Positions 8,435 to 17,070 of a stretch of 64,000 nt of DNA are shown here, in pieces. Source of the DNA: Phycisphaerales bacterium (GTDB lineage Bacteria; Planctomycetota; Phycisphaerae; Phycisphaerales; UBA1924). Both the position numbers and the translations under genes were made by a program. How positions within the stretch are numbered: position 1 is the stretch's first letter; each line of letters begins with the position of its first letter. The stretch is from positions 1-64,000 of the forward strand of contig JAGQOH010000005.1 of the NCBI GenBank assembly GCA_020427635.1, in the 5' to 3' direction. A model generated the notes under the pieces. That model searched no databases. It worked only from the letters and a program-made list of their open reading frames with translations, and was not told where the DNA came from.

Positions 8435-9832
8435 GTGGGTGATTTGCACGGTTCGTCATCGCGTTCAGCGCCCGCCGGCGTGACGCCCGCGCGCTGGACG
8501 CCCGAGTCCTGGCAAGCTCGCGTTGCGGCCCAGATGATCGACTATCCGGACCGCCAGGCGCTCGATCGCGCGGTGACCAAACTCAGCGCGTTGCCGCCCT
8601 TGGTTACCTCCGGTGAGGTCGAGCGCCTCACGGAATTGCTCGCGCAGGCCCAAGAAGGTCGCCGATTCCTGCTTCAGGGTGGCGATTGCGCCGAGACGCT
8701 GGTCGACTGCCGACCCGACAAGGTCACCGCGCAACTCAAGATTCTGCTGCAGATGAGTTTGGTGCTCGTTCACGGCATGAAGAAACCGGTCATTCGGGTT
8801 GGGCGCTTCGCGGGCCAGTATGCAAAGCCGAGAACCAGCGCCACGGAGACGCGTGACGGCCAAACCTTGCCAAGCTACTTTGGCGACTTGGTCAATGGCG
8901 CTGGGTTCGACCTTGCCTCGCGGACCCCCGATCCGGATCGTCTGCTGGCGGCCTACCAGCACGCCGCTGTCACGCTCAACTTCATCCGTGCGCTCATTGA
9001 CTCGGGCTTTGCCGACCTGCACCACCCGGAGAACTGGGACTTGCGGTTCATGGAGCACGCCGGGCTGCGCCCGAGCCTTCGGGCCGAGTACCACCGCATG
9101 ACCCAGCAGCTCGCCGAAGCCCTGCGGTTCATGGAGGCCTTGGGCGATGGCTCAGTCGACGAGCTCTCCCGCGTGGAGTTCTTCACCTCCCACGAAGGGC
9201 TCAACCTTTTTTATGAGTCCGCCCAGACCCGCGAGGTGCCTCGCAAGAGCGGCTGGTGGAACCTGACCACGCACCTGCCGTGGATCGGCGAGCGCACGCG
9301 CAATGTTGATGGCGCCCATGTCGAGTACTTCCGCGGTATTCGCAATCCAGTCGCCATCAAGCTCGGGCCCGACGCCGACCCCGCCGACGTGGTGCGCCTG
9401 ATCAATGTGCTCAACCCGGACAATGAACCTGGGCGGACGGTACTGGTCACGCGCATGGGTGCGACGAAAGCGGAGAAGGCTTTGCCGTCCCTCTTGGCCC
9501 ATGTGGCCGACTCGCGCCGACGCGTGCTCTGGGTGTGCGACCCAATGCACGGCAACACCCGCGCCACCGATGGCGAGATCAAGACACGCCACTTCGACGA
9601 CATTCTGCAAGAGCTCGAGATGACGATCGACGCCCACACGCGCATCGGCACCAATCTGGGTGGTGTGCATTTCGAACTCACGGGCGAGGATGTCACTGAG
9701 TGCGTGGGCGGCTCGGGGGGCGTCACCGAGGCGGACCTGACATCCAACTATGAGTCGCTCTGCGACCCGCGCCTGAACTATCAGCAAGCCCTCGAAATGG
9801 CCTTCCTGCTCGCGCGACGTCTGGCGAAGTAA
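8435..9832 (+). CDS. aroG: 3-deoxy-7-phosphoheptulonate (DAHP) synthase, class II
   Basis: 465-residue class II (plant/mycobacterial type) DAHP synthase, which condenses phosphoenolpyruvate and erythrose-4-phosphate in the first step of the shikimate pathway. Diagnostic segments are LLQGGDCAETL (about 79-89, metal-binding Cys), GRFAGQYAKPRTSATE (about 123-138, phosphate-binding KPR), SHEGLNLFYE, and HFELTGEDVTECVGG near the C-terminus. The start is a GTG at 8435, preceded by GGAGG six bases upstream (8424-8428). This gives the usual class II length, whereas the ATG at 8402 has no such site. No other aro genes are adjacent. Confidence 0.93.
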   Translation: MGDLHGSSSRSAPAGVTPARWTPESWQARVAAQMIDYPDRQALDRAVTKLSALPPLVTSGEVERLTELLAQAQEGRRFLLQGGDCAETLVDCRPDKVTAQLKILLQMSLVLVHGMKKPVIRVGRFAGQYAKPRTSATETRDGQTLPSYFGDLVNGAGFDLASRTPDPDRLLAAYQHAAVTLNFIRALIDSGFADLHHPENWDLRFMEHAGLRPSLRAEYHRMTQQLAEALRFMEALGDGSVDELSRVEFFTSHEGLNLFYESAQTREVPRKSGWWNLTTHLPWIGERTRNVDGAHVEYFRGIRNPVAIKLGPDADPADVVRLINVLNPDNEPGRTVLVTRMGATKAEKALPSLLAHVADSRRRVLWVCDPMHGNTRATDGEIKTRHFDDILQELEMTIDAHTRIGTNLGGVHFELTGEDVTECVGGSGGVTEADLTSNYESLCDPRLNYQQALEMAFLLARRLAK

Positions 9833-9869
9833 CGCCGGCGCGCCGATCCAGCCGACCTAGGGTTGACCG

Positions 9870-10475
9870 ATGCTGCCCATCATCATCTTCAACGTGGCCT
9901 ACATGCTCGCGGCTGTCGCCACCGCCATCGCCAAAGGTAACAAGGAATTCATCTTCTACATCGGCGTCATGGTTGTCCTCATGGTCTCGGTGCTCTTCAC
10001 ACACCAGCGCGTGAAGTTCTCGAAGACCGTGCTCTGGGGCCTGAGCATCTGGGGCTTGCTGCACATGGCGGGCGGCTTGGTTCCCGTGCCTGACACCTGG
10101 CCCATCAATGGCGACAAGCGGGTCCTCTACAGCCTCTGGTTCATTCCGGGGTATCTGAAGTACGACAACATCGTACATGCCTATGGCTTCGGCGTAACGA
10201 CGCTCTTGTGCTGGGAAGCCCTGCGCATCGCCATCATGGGTCGCATGGGTACGTGCGACCGGGCCGCGGTCAAGCCAACCTGGGGCTTGGTCGTGCTCGC
10301 GGCGACGTCATCTATGGGGTTTGGCGCACTCAACGAAGTTGTCGAATTCGCCGCGACCCGACTCATGGACACAAACGTGGGTGGCTACGTCAATACCGGC
10401 TGGGATCTCGTATCGAATGCGGTCGGAGCGACGGCGGTGGCGTTGGCGATTCGATGTTGGCCTCGCCCTAGCTGA
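9870..10475 (+). CDS. DUF2238/YjdF-like inner-membrane protein
   Basis: 201-residue multi-pass membrane protein with about six hydrophobic segments. The segments YDNIVHAYGFGVTTLL, FGALNEVVEFAA and TGWDLVSNAVGA, with charged Asp/His/Glu residues inside the membrane region, match the DUF2238 (YjdF) family of unknown function. It follows DAHP synthase by 37 bases, and its last 8 bases overlap the convergent HIT gene. Confidence 0.7.
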   Translation: MLPIIIFNVAYMLAAVATAIAKGNKEFIFYIGVMVVLMVSVLFTHQRVKFSKTVLWGLSIWGLLHMAGGLVPVPDTWPINGDKRVLYSLWFIPGYLKYDNIVHAYGFGVTTLLCWEALRIAIMGRMGTCDRAAVKPTWGLVVLAATSSMGFGALNEVVEFAATRLMDTNVGGYVNTGWDLVSNAVGATAVALAIRCWPRPS

Positions 10476-11070
10476 CGTTCGCTTCTTTGCGCACTTCGTC
10501 CCATATCGCGCGATAGCGCTCCGCCATCTTGTCCAATGCGCCGGGAATGATTCGCACCTGCCCCACCGTGGTGATGAAATTCGTATCGCCATGCCAGCGC
10601 GGCACGACGTGCGCATGCAAGTGTTCCGGCACGCCCGCGCCCGCCGCCATGCCCTGATTGATGCCGACATTTACACCCTGGCATTGCAGTGTGCGTTCGC
10701 ACAAGTCCACGGCGAGATCGACCAGCGACCAGAACTCCGCGCGCTGCGCAGCGTCATACTCCAGCAAGCGTCCGCGTCCCGCGCCCAGCGCCACGAGCAA
10801 ATGCCCATTCGCATAGGGATAGGCGTTGAGCATGATCATGCCGCCCGTCGGTTGCCCCGGGAGCCCAGTGCGCACAATCACATGGTTGGCGACGTCATCG
10901 TTGGGCGACAACCAGTATTGCTGGAGAAAACACGACGTACTCTTTGGCTTGGGCGCAACCTGCTTGGCCGGATCGCTCGGGCGTTGTGTGCTCAGCATCT
11001 GCATATAGCTGTCGCGCCATGGCGCGTGCAGTTGTCGCACCCCGATCTCAGGCTCTCGCTGCGTACTCAT
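10468..11070 (-). CDS. HIT family nucleotide hydrolase/phosphorylase
   Basis: 200-residue HIT-superfamily protein. HLHAHVVPRW (about 150-159) is the histidine triad, whose central His is the nucleophile, and NAYPYANGHLLVAL is the conserved N-terminal strand segment. The group acts on nucleotide-phosphate bonds such as Ap4A or adenylylated substrates; which one is unknown. The frame is open upstream, but the ATG at 11070 has GGAGG seven bases before it, giving MSTQREPEIGVRQL. It diverges from the aminopeptidase gene by about 135 bases. Confidence 0.85.
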   Translation of the reverse strand: MSTQREPEIGVRQLHAPWRDSYMQMLSTQRPSDPAKQVAPKPKSTSCFLQQYWLSPNDDVANHVIVRTGLPGQPTGGMIMLNAYPYANGHLLVALGAGRGRLLEYDAAQRAEFWSLVDLAVDLCERTLQCQGVNVGINQGMAAGAGVPEHLHAHVVPRWHGDTNFITTVGQVRIIPGALDKMAERYRAIWDEVRKEANVS

Positions 11071-11205
11071 GCACGATCCTCCGCGTGCTTTGTACCGTCC
11101 GAGCGCGGGCGAATCCACCGGTCGCCGAGGCGGTACACTCTTGCCCCGCGCGGGGTCGGTGCGTGCGGGCAAGCTGGGCTGGTGGGCCCGGGCAGGAGCA
11201 ATGCG

Positions 11206-12696
11206 ATGTTCAAGTCGGTGAAAGTCGGTGGCCGCGGGTCGGCCAGTGTGCGTCTCTTTGGCGTCTTCAAGGGCGCGCAGCTCGACGCGAACTCCAAGAA
11301 GCGCGAGGGGGGCGACCTTGCCGCCGAGATCACGAAGCGCCCCGAGGTGACTGGCGCCCTGGGTCAAGTTGCTGAAGCCTTCGGGCCAGCCAAGGGCAAG
11401 TCGGGCCTGCAGCGCGTGCTGCTCGTTGGGTTGGGCGACAAGGCTTCATTCGATGTCGGCAAGCTGCGCAACGTTGCGGCCTCAATCGGGCGGCGCCTTG
11501 CGTCCATCGGGAGCACGACCCTGAGTGTGGAACTCGATGCCGCGCTTTCTGGCGCGAAGTCCGATCTCACGCTTGCTGGGCGCTGCTTTGGCGAAGGTTT
11601 GGGCTTGCTCTCCTATGACAACGACATTCTGCGCGGCAAAGCCACCGACGTTCCAACCCGCCATGCGCTGATTCTGCAAAGTGCGAGCAAGGCCTTTGCC
11701 AGTGGCATGCAGCTAGGTCTTGACCTTGCTGAGTGCACGAACTACGCGCGCACGCTAAGCCAACTACCCCCCAATCGCTGCACGCCTGAGTTTCTTGCCG
11801 GCGAAGCGCGCAAGCTCGCACGCCAGACTGGGATGAAGTGCACAGTCGTGTCCGGTGCACAGCTTCTCAAGGAAGGCTGCGTTGGCATTCACAACGTAGG
11901 CAAGGCCTCCGACCACAAGCCATGCCTGATTCGCCTGGAGTATTCACCCACTGGAGCGCGCCGCGCCAAGCCTGCAGTACTCGTGGGCAAAACAATGACG
12001 TATGACTCGGGTGGCCTTTCCATCAAAGTGGGGGGCGGCATGAGGGGCATGAAGCGCGACATGGATGGCGGCGCCGCTGTCTTTGGAGCAATGAAGGCCA
12101 TCGCCACGGTGCTCAAGCCCCGCCGGCGCGTCGTGGCCTTGCTCTGCAGTGCGGAAAACGCGATTTCTGATGAAGCCTATCGCCCGGACGATGTGCTTGA
12201 TTTCGCCAACGGCGTCACCGTCGAAGTTACCAACACCGATGCTGAAGGGCGTCTCGTCCTCGCCGACGGGCTCATCTGGGCGTGTCAGCGCGAAGACCCC
12301 GAGTTCATTGTCGACATCGCCACGCTCACTGGCGGCGTCGTCATCGCCCTGGGCAGTGTCTACGCTGGCATGTGGTGCGATGACGACAAACTTCGTGCGA
12401 AGATCGAAGCTGCGAGCAACGTGACGGGCGAACGTCTGTGGCGCCTTCCGCACCACGATGAATACCGCGACATGATGCGCTCACCTTGCGCTGACATTGT
12501 GAACAGCGCACCTGTGCGCGAAGCGCATCCGATCCAGGGCGCTGCATTCCTCAGCTACTTCGTCGAACAAGGCATCCCGTGGTGTCATCTCGATATCGCC
12601 GGCGTGCACGCCTGCGAGAAAGATGATGGTCCATATGTGAAGGGCACCGCCACCGGCTTCGGCACGCGCCTCATGGCGGAACTCGTCGATCGCTAG
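11206..12696 (+). CDS. pepA: M17 leucyl aminopeptidase
   Basis: 496-residue cytosolic aminopeptidase of family M17. The N-terminal macro-like domain is followed by the catalytic domain, with VGKTMTYDSGGLSIK (Lys and Asp ligands), KRDMDGGAAV (Asp ligand) and the signature NTDAEGRLVLADGL (Asp/Glu ligands of the two-metal site plus the catalytic Arg). It releases N-terminal residues from peptides as a hexamer. The ATG at 11206 follows AGGAG by about seven bases; the long open frame upstream is antisense to the HIT gene. The stop codon overlaps the convergent small-protein gene by 4 bases. Confidence 0.93.
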   Translation: MFKSVKVGGRGSASVRLFGVFKGAQLDANSKKREGGDLAAEITKRPEVTGALGQVAEAFGPAKGKSGLQRVLLVGLGDKASFDVGKLRNVAASIGRRLASIGSTTLSVELDAALSGAKSDLTLAGRCFGEGLGLLSYDNDILRGKATDVPTRHALILQSASKAFASGMQLGLDLAECTNYARTLSQLPPNRCTPEFLAGEARKLARQTGMKCTVVSGAQLLKEGCVGIHNVGKASDHKPCLIRLEYSPTGARRAKPAVLVGKTMTYDSGGLSIKVGGGMRGMKRDMDGGAAVFGAMKAIATVLKPRRRVVALLCSAENAISDEAYRPDDVLDFANGVTVEVTNTDAEGRLVLADGLIWACQREDPEFIVDIATLTGGVVIALGSVYAGMWCDDDKLRAKIEAASNVTGERLWRLPHHDEYRDMMRSPCADIVNSAPVREAHPIQGAAFLSYFVEQGIPWCHLDIAGVHACEKDDGPYVKGTATGFGTRLMAELVDR

Positions 12697-12905
12697 AACA
12701 CACTCAACAGCGCGGCCAAGAAGATGATCAGCAGCACTAGGGCAATTGCTGCGATGCGCGGCTTGGTCCAGTGCAATGAGGTCGCAGTCGATGGCGCCGC
12801 GCGCTCATCGGGAAACAAGCCATCGTCGAAATCATGGTCGTTGTTGCGCATCAGGCGATCGATGTCTTCAGGGCTTGGCCCCTCGTCGAACTCGCGCGCT
12901 GTCAT
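12693..12905 (-). CDS. Small C-terminally anchored membrane protein (70 aa)
   Basis: 70-residue protein with an acidic cytosolic part (MTAREFDEGPSPEDIDRLMR, then Asp-rich) and one C-terminal hydrophobic helix (IAAIALVLLIIFLAALL). No known family is recognised. Its start codon overlaps the stop of the DciA-like gene (ATGA), so it is translationally coupled in the sulfotransferase - DciA-like - small protein cluster. The conservation-like composition and coupling make it likely real. Confidence 0.65.
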   Translation of the reverse strand: MTAREFDEGPSPEDIDRLMRNNDHDFDDGLFPDERAAPSTATSLHWTKPRIAAIALVLLIIFLAALLSVF

Positions 12906-13285
12906 GATGTTGGCTCGCTGTGCGAGAATGGTCTTGCATCGAGCGTAAGGCGCACGCGTTGGATAGGTGCTGCGCTTTGTCGCGCCAGAGCCGCTTCGCC
13001 ACCCGATCGCATGCATCGATCCAGTTCATACATCGTAGCGCTGTCGGCAACTGCAATGCGCAGTTCGCCCCTGCTCAGCCCGATGATGGCCGTCCGATCA
13101 AGCAGGTGAGGCGGACAGGTTGTGTTCCAAGCCTCGTCGGCGCCCGCAAGGCGTCGCGCATCGCGCTTCACTTTGCGCTGCAGCGCTGCCATCGCCCCAC
13201 CAAGCGCACGTCCGGTGTGGTCACGCGCTTGCGCCTGCTCGCGCAGCTTGGCCAGTTGATGCTCGATTGGCGAGGCATAGTCCAT
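12902..13285 (-). CDS. DciA/DUF721-like protein
   Basis: 127-residue protein resembling the DUF721/DciA group. A helical N-terminus (IEHQLAKLREQAQ) is followed by a small alpha/beta module containing PPHLLDRTAIIGLSRGELRIAVADSA, laid out as the KH-like domain of DciA that helps load the replicative helicase DnaB. The match is by pattern only. The ATG at 13285 is used; a TTG at 13309 would overlap the upstream sulfotransferase gene. The stop overlaps the next gene (ATGA). Confidence 0.6.
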   Translation of the reverse strand: MDYASPIEHQLAKLREQAQARDHTGRALGGAMAALQRKVKRDARRLAGADEAWNTTCPPHLLDRTAIIGLSRGELRIAVADSATMYELDRCMRSGGEAALARQSAAPIQRVRLTLDARPFSHSEPTS

Positions 13286-13295
13286 GGCGGAATGC

Positions 13296-15041
13296 TCAAT
13301 CGTACCCAAGCGCTTTGACGAACGGGGCCAAGGTGTCGAGCGATGGGCCCATCTGCCGCTCGTAATTCCGCCAGCGTCCGATCGCGCCGGGATGCAGCTT
13401 CCGCGTCACCTGCTCATAGCTTGGCGATCGAATAGCCCGCTGCTGCGCCAACTCGCGGAACTGCATCACCTCGTCTGTCCATTGCTCTCCCAGGAACGAC
13501 AGCACACGCCGAACCTCACGCTCGGTGTCCGCGATCACGTCTTCATACTTCGTCTCCGTGTAGCGCAGTCCGAGTGCTTCGCGGAAGTGCAGCCACAAGT
13601 CCAGGATCATCGCATAAAGATTCGTCGTGCTCTCAAACGATCGGAAGTGTTGTGCCGCCATGGGCGAACGCGTGAGGTTCGTCATGCAACTCACGCACAC
13701 ATCGCGCGGGTCACGCAGGGACATGAGCACAGGTGCATCCGGGAACAGCCGACGCACAATCGCCAGATTGGCCGTATTGAGGGGATGCTTATCAACGATC
13801 CGCACACCGGGCTTTGGCGGCCCAAACAGCTCATCAATGTCATCCCAATACACCTTGCGCAACCGGCGAATCTGATCGTCATCCAAGCGTCCGAGGGATT
13901 CCGGCACTGTGGGCGCCTCGAGCGCCACGCGAATGTGCGCGCGCACCTTCGAGAGCGCCATGCGCTCGTCCGTCGTCACGAACCGCGGATGAGCTGCGAG
14001 CATTTGCTCGAGCAATGTTGTGCCTGAGCGCGGGAACCCAACAAAGAACACGGGCGATTCCCGATCGTCGGGCGGCGCCGGACGCCACCCTTCAACCAGT
14101 TCTTTCGTAATCACACGCCGATTGGCCTGAATGTACTCCTCATATGCATCGCCCTGCGCCCGCAGTGACGCAGGCACGGCTTCCAGCGGCTTCTTGCTCT
14201 CAAGAATTCGCTTGTACGCCTCGTCATAGTCGCCTAGCTCGTCGAGAATCTGCGCGAGTGTCAAACAGATCTGTCGGCGAGCCTCGTCTGTCGGGGCGCT
14301 GGCAATCGCTCGTTCCAGATCACGCCGGGCGCCTTCGCGATCGCCCTCGCGTCGAATCAGTCGAGCGCGTGCGGCGAGCGCCTGCGAATACTCCGGGTCA
14401 ATGCGCAGCGCCGCCTCGACCGCCTGGTGCGCATCCGCAAGACGATTCGATCGCTCGTACATGAGCGCCAATTCCGCAGGCCCCAGCGCACTGGACGGGT
14501 CACAGGCGATCGCCTTTTGCAAGGACGCCTCGGCCCCATCGAGGTCGTGCAAATGCCGCTGAATGCCCGCAAGGGCAAGCCACAGCGACGCGTCGTCGGG
14601 TGCGATGGCACAGGCGCGCCGATACGCCTCGACCGACTCTTCGAACCGGCGCGCCATCCCCAAAGCCTTGGCGTAGCTCGCTTCCAGTTCAACGGATGCT
14701 TTTTCGACTTCCGCGAGCGACTTCTCAAGCCAATGAATCGCTGCCGCATCGTCGTTTCGCATCAGCGCTAGTTGACCCAGGCGCAGGGTGTACTCCGGAT
14801 GCCCTGGATCAAGCGCCTCCGCCCGCTCCAGGTGCCCGATTGCCTCGGGCATGCGCCCTTGGGCCATGCACACTCGCCCCAGCATGTAATGCGCCTCGTG
14901 ACACTTGGGGTAGTCGCCCACGATTTGTGCAAATGCGTTGTGCCCGCCCGCCAGGTCGCCCCGCTGCACCAGGTTCGACGCCATTGCGAACCGCGTGGGC
15001 AGGTCGTCCAAGTCGTGTCGAATCGCGCCGGGGTCACTCAT
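13296..15041 (-). CDS. TPR-sulfotransferase fusion protein
   Basis: 581-residue protein. The first ~280 residues are about seven tetratricopeptide repeats (for example YMLGRVCMAQGRMPEAIGHL). The C-terminal half is a PAPS-dependent sulfotransferase with the 5'-phosphosulfate loop FFVGFPRSGTTLLEQML (about 335-351) and the 3'-phosphate motif LRDPRDVCVS. TPR-sulfotransferases are common in planctomycetes and proteobacteria; the acceptor (protein tyrosine, polysaccharide or lipid) cannot be read from the sequence. It leads a cluster with the DciA-like and small membrane genes. Confidence 0.9.
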   Translation of the reverse strand: MSDPGAIRHDLDDLPTRFAMASNLVQRGDLAGGHNAFAQIVGDYPKCHEAHYMLGRVCMAQGRMPEAIGHLERAEALDPGHPEYTLRLGQLALMRNDDAAAIHWLEKSLAEVEKASVELEASYAKALGMARRFEESVEAYRRACAIAPDDASLWLALAGIQRHLHDLDGAEASLQKAIACDPSSALGPAELALMYERSNRLADAHQAVEAALRIDPEYSQALAARARLIRREGDREGARRDLERAIASAPTDEARRQICLTLAQILDELGDYDEAYKRILESKKPLEAVPASLRAQGDAYEEYIQANRRVITKELVEGWRPAPPDDRESPVFFVGFPRSGTTLLEQMLAAHPRFVTTDERMALSKVRAHIRVALEAPTVPESLGRLDDDQIRRLRKVYWDDIDELFGPPKPGVRIVDKHPLNTANLAIVRRLFPDAPVLMSLRDPRDVCVSCMTNLTRSPMAAQHFRSFESTTNLYAMILDLWLHFREALGLRYTETKYEDVIADTEREVRRVLSFLGEQWTDEVMQFRELAQQRAIRSPSYEQVTRKLHPGAIGRWRNYERQMGPSLDTLAPFVKALGYD

Positions 15042-15090
15042 CGTTCATCACTGTATCCGCCATTGGTCGATGGCCCGGCGTGTGCTCGGC

Positions 15091-15130
15091 GCAAAAACGA
15101 ACCTCGGCTCCACCGTGGAGCCGAGGCTTT
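15091..15130 (-). terminator. Terminator of the first PEP-CTERM gene
   Basis: A perfect 11-pair inverted repeat (15102-15112 with 15116-15126, three-base loop) is followed on the minus strand by TTCGTTTTTG. It lies about 95 bases past the stop of the PEP-CTERM gene at 15220. Confidence 0.85.
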
Positions 15131-15183
15131 GGAAACTGCTCAGACACTGTCTATTTCGTGCATTGCTTCGCGTGGGTCACGAA
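15131..15183. repeat. Duplicated 3' block, copy 1
   Basis: GGAAACTGCTCAGACACTG (15131-15149) and GCTTCGCGTGGGTCACGAA (15165-15183) both recur, in the same order and orientation, downstream of the second PEP-CTERM paralogue (16325-16343 and 16356-16374). The spacers differ. This shows that the gene duplication included the downstream flank. Confidence 0.9.
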
Positions 15184-15219
15184 ACAATGATTTCCAGTCT
15201 CTTTCCGAGCGACTCGGAA

Positions 15220-15873
15220 TTAGCGGCGCTTGCGGCCCAGAGCGGCCACACCAGCGAGACCCAGAAGGCCCATCGCGCTCGGCGCCGGGATCGGGGCGAT
15301 CGCGATATCGAGCGTGCCGGAGTCCCAATGCCCGTCGATGCCACCGGGATAATCGTCATACGAATCGAAGAACTCGAGACGCAGGACGCCGTCCGGGAGG
15401 ACCAGGTTCGGGATGCTGTTGTCGGTCAGGTCAAGGATGCCGCCCGACGAGCTGTTCACGCTGCCGGCCAGCGGAGCGCCGGTGCCATTCGGGGTCAGGT
15501 ACACGCCAACGTTGGCGGCGCTGTCCGCGAACGAGACAACCATTTCAGAACCCCAGCTGGGGCCGACGGTGCTCTGGAACACGTCCCAGCCGAGGCCGAC
15601 CATGGTGATCGACGTGCCGGAGGGCTGGCCAGCAGCAGCGGCGAGGTCGAACAGGTACACCTCGTTGTTCGCCGATCCTTCGGGGTCCCAGCTGTTGATG
15701 CCGGTGACGTCGAAGGAGTGGACCGAACCGGTCGTGCCGCGGCTCATCGCCGTCACGTTGTCCGTCGGGGCGATCTTGGCACCCGTCGACGTGTGCGTCG
15801 GGGCCAGGAACTGCGCGGAAGCCGAACCGGCAATCGCCATCACGGCCGCAGCGCTCAGTGTCTTTGCAATCAT
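15220..15873 (-). CDS. PEP-CTERM sorting-domain protein, paralogue A
   Basis: 217-residue exported protein. The signal peptide is MIAKTLSAAAVMAIAGSASA, cleaved before Gln-Phe. A beta-rich domain without a recognised enzyme motif follows. The C-terminus has PAPSAMGLLGLAGVAALG then RKRR: a Pro-containing sorting motif, membrane helix and Arg cluster, as in PEP-CTERM anchors processed by exosortases. The ATG at 15873 follows GAGGAG; upstream codons in the open frame are not signal-peptide-like. It is about 200 residues collinear with the protein at 16405 (shared GWDV..TVG.SW.SEM and LDLTDNSIPN/LSDNSIAN). The exosortase at 49112 is the likely processing enzyme. Function unknown. Confidence 0.88.
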   Translation of the reverse strand: MIAKTLSAAAVMAIAGSASAQFLAPTHTSTGAKIAPTDNVTAMSRGTTGSVHSFDVTGINSWDPEGSANNEVYLFDLAAAAGQPSGTSITMVGLGWDVFQSTVGPSWGSEMVVSFADSAANVGVYLTPNGTGAPLAGSVNSSSGGILDLTDNSIPNLVLPDGVLRLEFFDSYDDYPGGIDGHWDSGTLDIAIAPIPAPSAMGLLGLAGVAALGRKRR

Positions 15874-15904
15874 CTTTCGTCTCTCCTCAAACACATATCC
15901 GAGG

Positions 15905-15929
15905 CGCGACATGCACCCTGCATGTCGCG
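15905..15929 (-). promoter_or_regulatory. Leader hairpin 1 upstream of PEP-CTERM paralogue A
   Basis: A perfect 11-pair inverted repeat with a three-base loop (15905-15915 with 15919-15929), ending about 20 bases before the GAGGAG ribosome binding site. No T-run follows, so it is probably not a terminator. It could be an RNA stability or protein-binding element, or an operator. Confidence 0.5.
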
Positions 15930-15945
15930 TTGTCTCGCCCTCTCC

Positions 15946-15970
15946 TTGGCTGGACGCGCGCGCCAGCCAA
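15946..15970 (-). promoter_or_regulatory. Leader hairpin 2 upstream of PEP-CTERM paralogue A
   Basis: A perfect 8-pair inverted repeat, TTGGCTGG and CCAGCCAA, enclosing nine bases of alternating C/G. It sits next to leader hairpin 1 and is absent upstream of paralogue B. Confidence 0.4.
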
Positions 15971-16324
15971 ACAAACGCGCGAAACACACATCACCTGCAT
16001 CAACGCAACGCAGGCGATGGCAGCGAATTGACACTGAGGTGCCCTATCAGGGCGTTCCGCGGCACTGATGCGCCACTTCTCTCTCTTCCTCAGGCCTCTT
16101 CCTGCAAGACAGGCCTGGGCGAACCCAGACCAATCCACCAGACCGCATGGTCCTGCAAGGAGGCCACAAAGTCAACGACAAACACCTGAATGCCATGAAA
16201 TTGGAGGTCGTCGACCAAAATGATGTCCGTCCGCTGCACCCGATCTGGTAATCCAGGCAAACCAGATCGAGCCGGCGAACCACTCGTGGAACCGTTCTCC
16301 CCCCTTTATCAGGGAAGAGGGCGG

Positions 16325-16374
16325 GGAAACTGCTCAGACACTGAATCGCCAGGCCGCTTCGCGTGGGTCACGAA
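16325..16374. repeat. Duplicated 3' block, copy 2
   Basis: Second copy of the two 19-base words described at 15131-15183, here about 30-80 bases past the stop of paralogue B. Confidence 0.9.
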
Positions 16375-16404
16375 GTCAGCCTATTTCAATCATAAGTAGC
16401 TGTT

Positions 16405-17070
16405 TCAGCGACGCTTACGGCTCAGGGCCGCCATGCCAGCAACTCCCAGAAGACCCATCGCGCCAGGCGTGGGCACCTCCGCGATCGCCACCGTGATGAT
16501 GCTCGGATCGAGCCACAGCCCGTCGACGCCGTCTTCAACGTCCTCATAGCTTTCGAAGAGCTCGAGGCGCAGGATGCCGTTCGGCAATGCAATGTTTGCG
16601 ATCGAGTTGTCGCTTAGGTCAATGATGCCGGCGGACGCGTTGTGCTCGGGCAGATTGCCGCCCGTGCCGCTCGTTGCCGAGGGGCGCAGGAACAGGCCCA
16701 GCGCATCTGGCGCCACGGCGTCGTCAAAGTAAAGCCGCATCTCCGACAGCCAGCTCGCGCCGACTGTCTGCTGGTTCACGTCCCAGCCCACGCCGGTCAT
16801 CGTGACGGGGGTGCCCGGCGCGAATCCCGCCAGTGACGCGATGTCAATCAGCAGTACGACGTTGCTTGAGTCGCCCTGCGGGCCGTCCATTGAGTTGTTG
16901 GGCCCAATGTTGAACGACACCAACGTGCCTGTGGCGCCCCGCGACGCATAGGTCGTGTTGGGCTCAGTTACCTTGGAGCCATTGGAAAGGTAGGTCTGCG
17001 ACATGCTTTGGGCATGCGCAGCGCCGGCGACCGCCAACAGCGTTGCGGCGCACAGTGTCTTTGCAATCAT
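16405..17070 (-). CDS. PEP-CTERM sorting-domain protein, paralogue B
   Basis: 221-residue exported protein and tandem paralogue of the protein at 15220. Signal peptide MIAKTLCAATLLAVAGAAHA, a beta-rich body, and C-terminal PTPGAMGLLGVAGMAALS followed by RKRR. The ATG at 17070 has the same upstream context (TCTCTCCTC on the plus strand) as paralogue A, which supports the start. The body shares PNGILRLELFESYED and LSDNSIANIAL with A at equivalent positions. Probably attached to or released at the envelope after exosortase processing; biochemical role unknown. Confidence 0.88.
   Translation of the reverse strand: MIAKTLCAATLLAVAGAAHAQSMSQTYLSNGSKVTEPNTTYASRGATGTLVSFNIGPNNSMDGPQGDSSNVVLLIDIASLAGFAPGTPVTMTGVGWDVNQQTVGASWLSEMRLYFDDAVAPDALGLFLRPSATSGTGGNLPEHNASAGIIDLSDNSIANIALPNGILRLELFESYEDVEDGVDGLWLDPSIITVAIAEVPTPGAMGLLGVAGMAALSRKRR

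Larger units (their letters stand above)
15874..16404. other. Intergenic region between PEP-CTERM paralogues
   Basis: About 530 bases holding the leader of paralogue A (two perfect hairpins, annotated separately), the duplicated 3' block of paralogue B and a GC-rich partial hairpin near 16300-16325 (minus strand, eight pairs including two G-U, no T-run). I see no coding sequence with a convincing start. Confidence 0.5.

Noticed and set aside
10321-11205. N-terminal 295-codon extension of the aminopeptidase frame
   Set aside because: It is antisense to the HIT gene, which has the histidine triad and a good ribosome site; the aminopeptidase has its own AGGAG-ATG at 11206.
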